A DNA stretch of 8,164 bases, taken from Rhodospirillales bacterium Alpha_05 (GTDB taxonomy: Bacteria; Pseudomonadota; Alphaproteobacteria; Rhodospirillales; Rhodospirillaceae). The translations under genes were made by a program, and so were the position numbers. Position 1 is the stretch's first letter. The number at the start of each line of letters is the position of its first letter. The notes beneath the pieces were generated by a model that saw only the letters and a list, made by a program, of their open reading frames with translations, was not told where the DNA came from and made no database searches. Positions 6,728 to 8,164 of this stretch are shown in pieces. The stretch lies in assembly GCA_001603335.1 (NCBI GenBank), contig LUYR01000205.1, forward strand, positions 1-8,164. The letters are read 5' to 3'.

Positions 6728-7735
6728 TCAGGAAATCGCGAGCATTTGCTCGAACAGCGGCTTCACTTCCGGATTGAGGGCGGCGACGACGGCGTCGTGG
6801 CCCTTTTTCGCAAACGCGGCCTTGTCCGACTTCACGAAGGTCATACCCTTGGCCTTCAATTCGGCGGCGAGGTTCTTTTCGTCCTCGGCGAAGAGCTTGT
6901 GCTCGTAGTCGCCCGCGGTCTTGGCGGCGGCCATGATCGCGTCCTTGTGCGCCTTCGGCATCTTGTCGAGCTTCTTCGCGCTGCCCGCGAGGTAGATCCA
7001 GCTCACCACGTGCTCGGTGAGGTTCACGTTCTTCTGCACTTCGTAGAAGCTCGCCGACTTGATCAGCGCCAACGGGTTTTCCTGCGCTTCGATGGTGCCG
7101 TTCTGCAGCGAGGTGAAGACTTCCGAGAACGCCATCGGCGTCGGCTTGGCGCCCAAGGCCTGCCAGAACGAGACGAACAGCGGCACGTTCGGCACGCGGA
7201 GCTTGAGGCCGTTCAGGTCGTCGGGCGTCATGATCGGGCGGTTGGAGGTGAGGTTGCGCGGCCCGCGCGGGAAGTAGGTGAGCGGGCGCAGCTGGGTCTT
7301 GTCCTCGATGTTGGCGGCGATCTTCGCGCCCACCGGGCCGTTGACCACCTTGCTCATGTGATCGAGGTCGCGGATCGCGTAGGGAACCGCGAGCAGCGCC
7401 GCAGAGGGCGCCCAATTTTGCAGCGATTCGCCGGTGATGGTGAAGTCCACGGTGCCGAGCTGGATCCCCTTGATCAGGTCGGTTTCCTTGCCGAGTTGCT
7501 CGTTCGGGAACACCTTGATGTCGACTTCGCCGTTGGTCAGGCGCGCGACTTCCTCGGAGAACTTCAGGCAGGCCTTGTGCCACGGGTCCTGTTCGTTGGC
7601 GAGGTGGCCGAGCTTGAGCGTGGTTTTGCTCGCGGCGCGCGCGATGAACGGCGTGCCGAGGGTGAGCCCGGCGGCACCGAGGGTTCCGAGCCCGGCAGTG
7701 AAGGATCTGCGGGTCAGGGGGGTCTTCAACACCAT
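6728..7735 (-). CDS. dctP: TRAP transporter periplasmic solute-binding protein, DctP family, with Tat-type signal
   Basis: This 335-residue protein captures the substrate in the periplasm and delivers it to the DctQM membrane complex. The N terminus has a twin-arginine signal: TRRSFTAG (8-15), a hydrophobic stretch (14-31), then FIARA with probable cleavage after Ala34. The mature part opens with TTLKLGHLANEQDPWHKA, typical of DctP family proteins. Other landmarks are LGKETDLIKGIQLGTVDFTI (81-100), YFPRGPRNLTSNRPI (154-168) and LKLRVPN (177-183). Arg180 in the last is the conserved arginine that binds the substrate carboxylate. QNGTIEAQENPL (211-222) follows, with Asn220 at the expected ligand site. 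Length is normal. The ATG at 7735 has GGAGGA eight bases upstream. Substrate inference from neighbours is D-mannonate, L-gulonate, fructuronate or a related sugar acid; the sequence alone does not separate these. Confidence 0.95.
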   Translation of the reverse strand: MVLKTPLTRRSFTAGLGTLGAAGLTLGTPFIARAASKTTLKLGHLANEQDPWHKACLKFSEEVARLTNGEVDIKVFPNEQLGKETDLIKGIQLGTVDFTITGESLQNWAPSAALLAVPYAIRDLDHMSKVVNGPVGAKIAANIEDKTQLRPLTYFPRGPRNLTSNRPIMTPDDLNGLKLRVPNVPLFVSFWQALGAKPTPMAFSEVFTSLQNGTIEAQENPLALIKSASFYEVQKNVNLTEHVVSWIYLAGSAKKLDKMPKAHKDAIMAAAKTAGDYEHKLFAEDEKNLAAELKAKGMTFVKSDKAAFAKKGHDAVVAALNPEVKPLFEQMLAIS

Positions 7736-7819
7736 GATGTTCGTCCTCCGTGTTCATTGCCGCCGGCGGAATGTCGGCGATTTTCGTGCGGCCGGTTCTC
7801 CGGTCTTCTTGGCGTGAAT
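7736..7819 (-). other. Gap upstream of dctP with two short GC-rich palindromes
   Basis: The 84 bases between the dehydrogenase stop and the dctP ATG contain CCGCCGGCGG (7760-7769), a perfect 10-base palindrome, and CCGG-TTCT-CCGG (7792-7803), a short inverted repeat 16 bases after the upstream stop. Neither has a T tract. I find no convincing -35/-10 pair and no clear GntR/FCD operator of the TnGTnnnACnA type. In a GC-rich genome such palindromes arise easily by chance. Confidence 0.25.
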
Positions 7820-8164
7820 TCAGTCGTCGAAATCGAGTTGGACCTTCACCGTCGATCCCGGATCGCGGGCGATCAGGTCGAAGGCGTCGACCGCGGCGGC
7901 GGCGGGGAATACCTGGGTGACGAGGCTGGTCGGGTCGATCCGGCCGCTCTCGAACCATTCGATCGATTGGGGCAGGAGCTTGCGGTTGAGGCGCGAGCCC
8001 GAGATCGTCAGTTCCTTCTTGACGATGTCCTGCTGGGTTACCGGCGAGGGCGTGGCGGTGAAGCCGAGCAGGCCGATCCGCCCCGCCGGGCTCGCGATCC
8101 GCGTTGCTTCCTCGAACAGGCCGGGCGCGCCCGCCGCCTCGATGATCAGCGACGGGCCGAGGCC
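7820..8164 (-). CDS. Zinc-type medium-chain alcohol dehydrogenase, C-terminal part, cut by the window edge
   Basis: These are the last 114 codons of a medium-chain dehydrogenase/reductase, whose complete members are about 335-350 residues. The fragment starts in the nucleotide-binding domain at GPSLIIEAAGAPGLFEEATR, continues through SPAGRIGLLGF and then KKELTISGSRLN, a segment typical of sorbitol, idonate, galactonate and gulonate 5-dehydrogenases. It ends in the C-terminal catalytic domain with GSTVKVQLDFDD before TGA at 7822-7820. The zinc ligands and the coenzyme GxGxxG motif lie in the missing N-terminal part, so zinc dependence is inferred from family. It precedes dctP by 84 bases on the same strand and is probably co-transcribed. 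Next to UxuA, a likely role is oxidation of L-gulonate or a similar hexonate to D-fructuronate, but other polyol or aldonate substrates are possible. Confidence 0.85.
   Translation of the reverse strand, partial: GLGPSLIIEAAGAPGLFEEATRIASPAGRIGLLGFTATPSPVTQQDIVKKELTISGSRLNRKLLPQSIEWFESGRIDPTSLVTQVFPAAAAVDAFDLIARDPGSTVKVQLDFDD

Noticed and set aside
7760..7769. CCGCCGGCGG palindrome upstream of dctP as a regulator operator
   Set aside because: It does not match the known FCD operator pattern and is a common chance string at this GC content. I kept it only as a note in the gap description.
6660..7958. 432-codon minus-strand frame over the binding-protein gene
   Set aside because: It is an Arg/Gly/Pro-rich shadow in another frame. 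The DctP frame has all family motifs and a ribosome site.

Overview
The window is a high-GC, tightly packed stretch in which every gene I can support lies on the minus strand, so transcription runs from position 8164 towards position 1. The GC-rich codon use, the FCD-type GntR regulator beside a TRAP transporter, and the set of sugar-acid enzymes suggest a proteobacterium, most likely an alphaproteobacterium. That lineage call is inference only. I saw no tRNA, rRNA, CRISPR array, insertion sequence or phage gene.

In transcription order the window holds: the C-terminal end of a zinc-type medium-chain alcohol dehydrogenase (7820-8164, cut by the window edge); a complete TRAP transporter made of a periplasmic solute-binding protein with a Tat-type signal (6728-7735), a small membrane subunit (6121-6663) and a large membrane subunit (4850-6127); a GntR/FCD regulator (4131-4841); mannonate dehydratase UxuA (2924-4117); an Ldh_2-type malate/lactate dehydrogenase family oxidoreductase (1838-2911); a PanE/ApbA-type ketopantoate reductase family protein (796-1779); and the N-terminal half of a PepD-type M20 dipeptidase (1-702, cut by the window edge). 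Between the binding protein and the membrane subunits lies a perfect 11-bp hairpin followed by a U tract. This probably sets a high binding-protein to permease ratio.

The working model is a hexonate/hexuronate catabolic operon. The TRAP system imports a sugar acid, the zinc dehydrogenase may oxidise it, UxuA dehydrates D-mannonate to 2-keto-3-deoxy-D-gluconate, and the embedded GntR protein senses an intermediate. UxuB (fructuronate reductase), KDG kinase and KDPG aldolase are not visible, so the pathway is incomplete here. The two extra oxidoreductases after UxuA are the least explained part of the locus. PepD follows a 93-bp gap and is probably an unrelated housekeeping gene.

This looks mostly like a recognisable sugar-acid utilisation locus rather than a wholly new system. 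The points worth a second look are the enzyme combination, the intercistronic hairpin, and a terminator-like hairpin facing the opposite way near 758-790.
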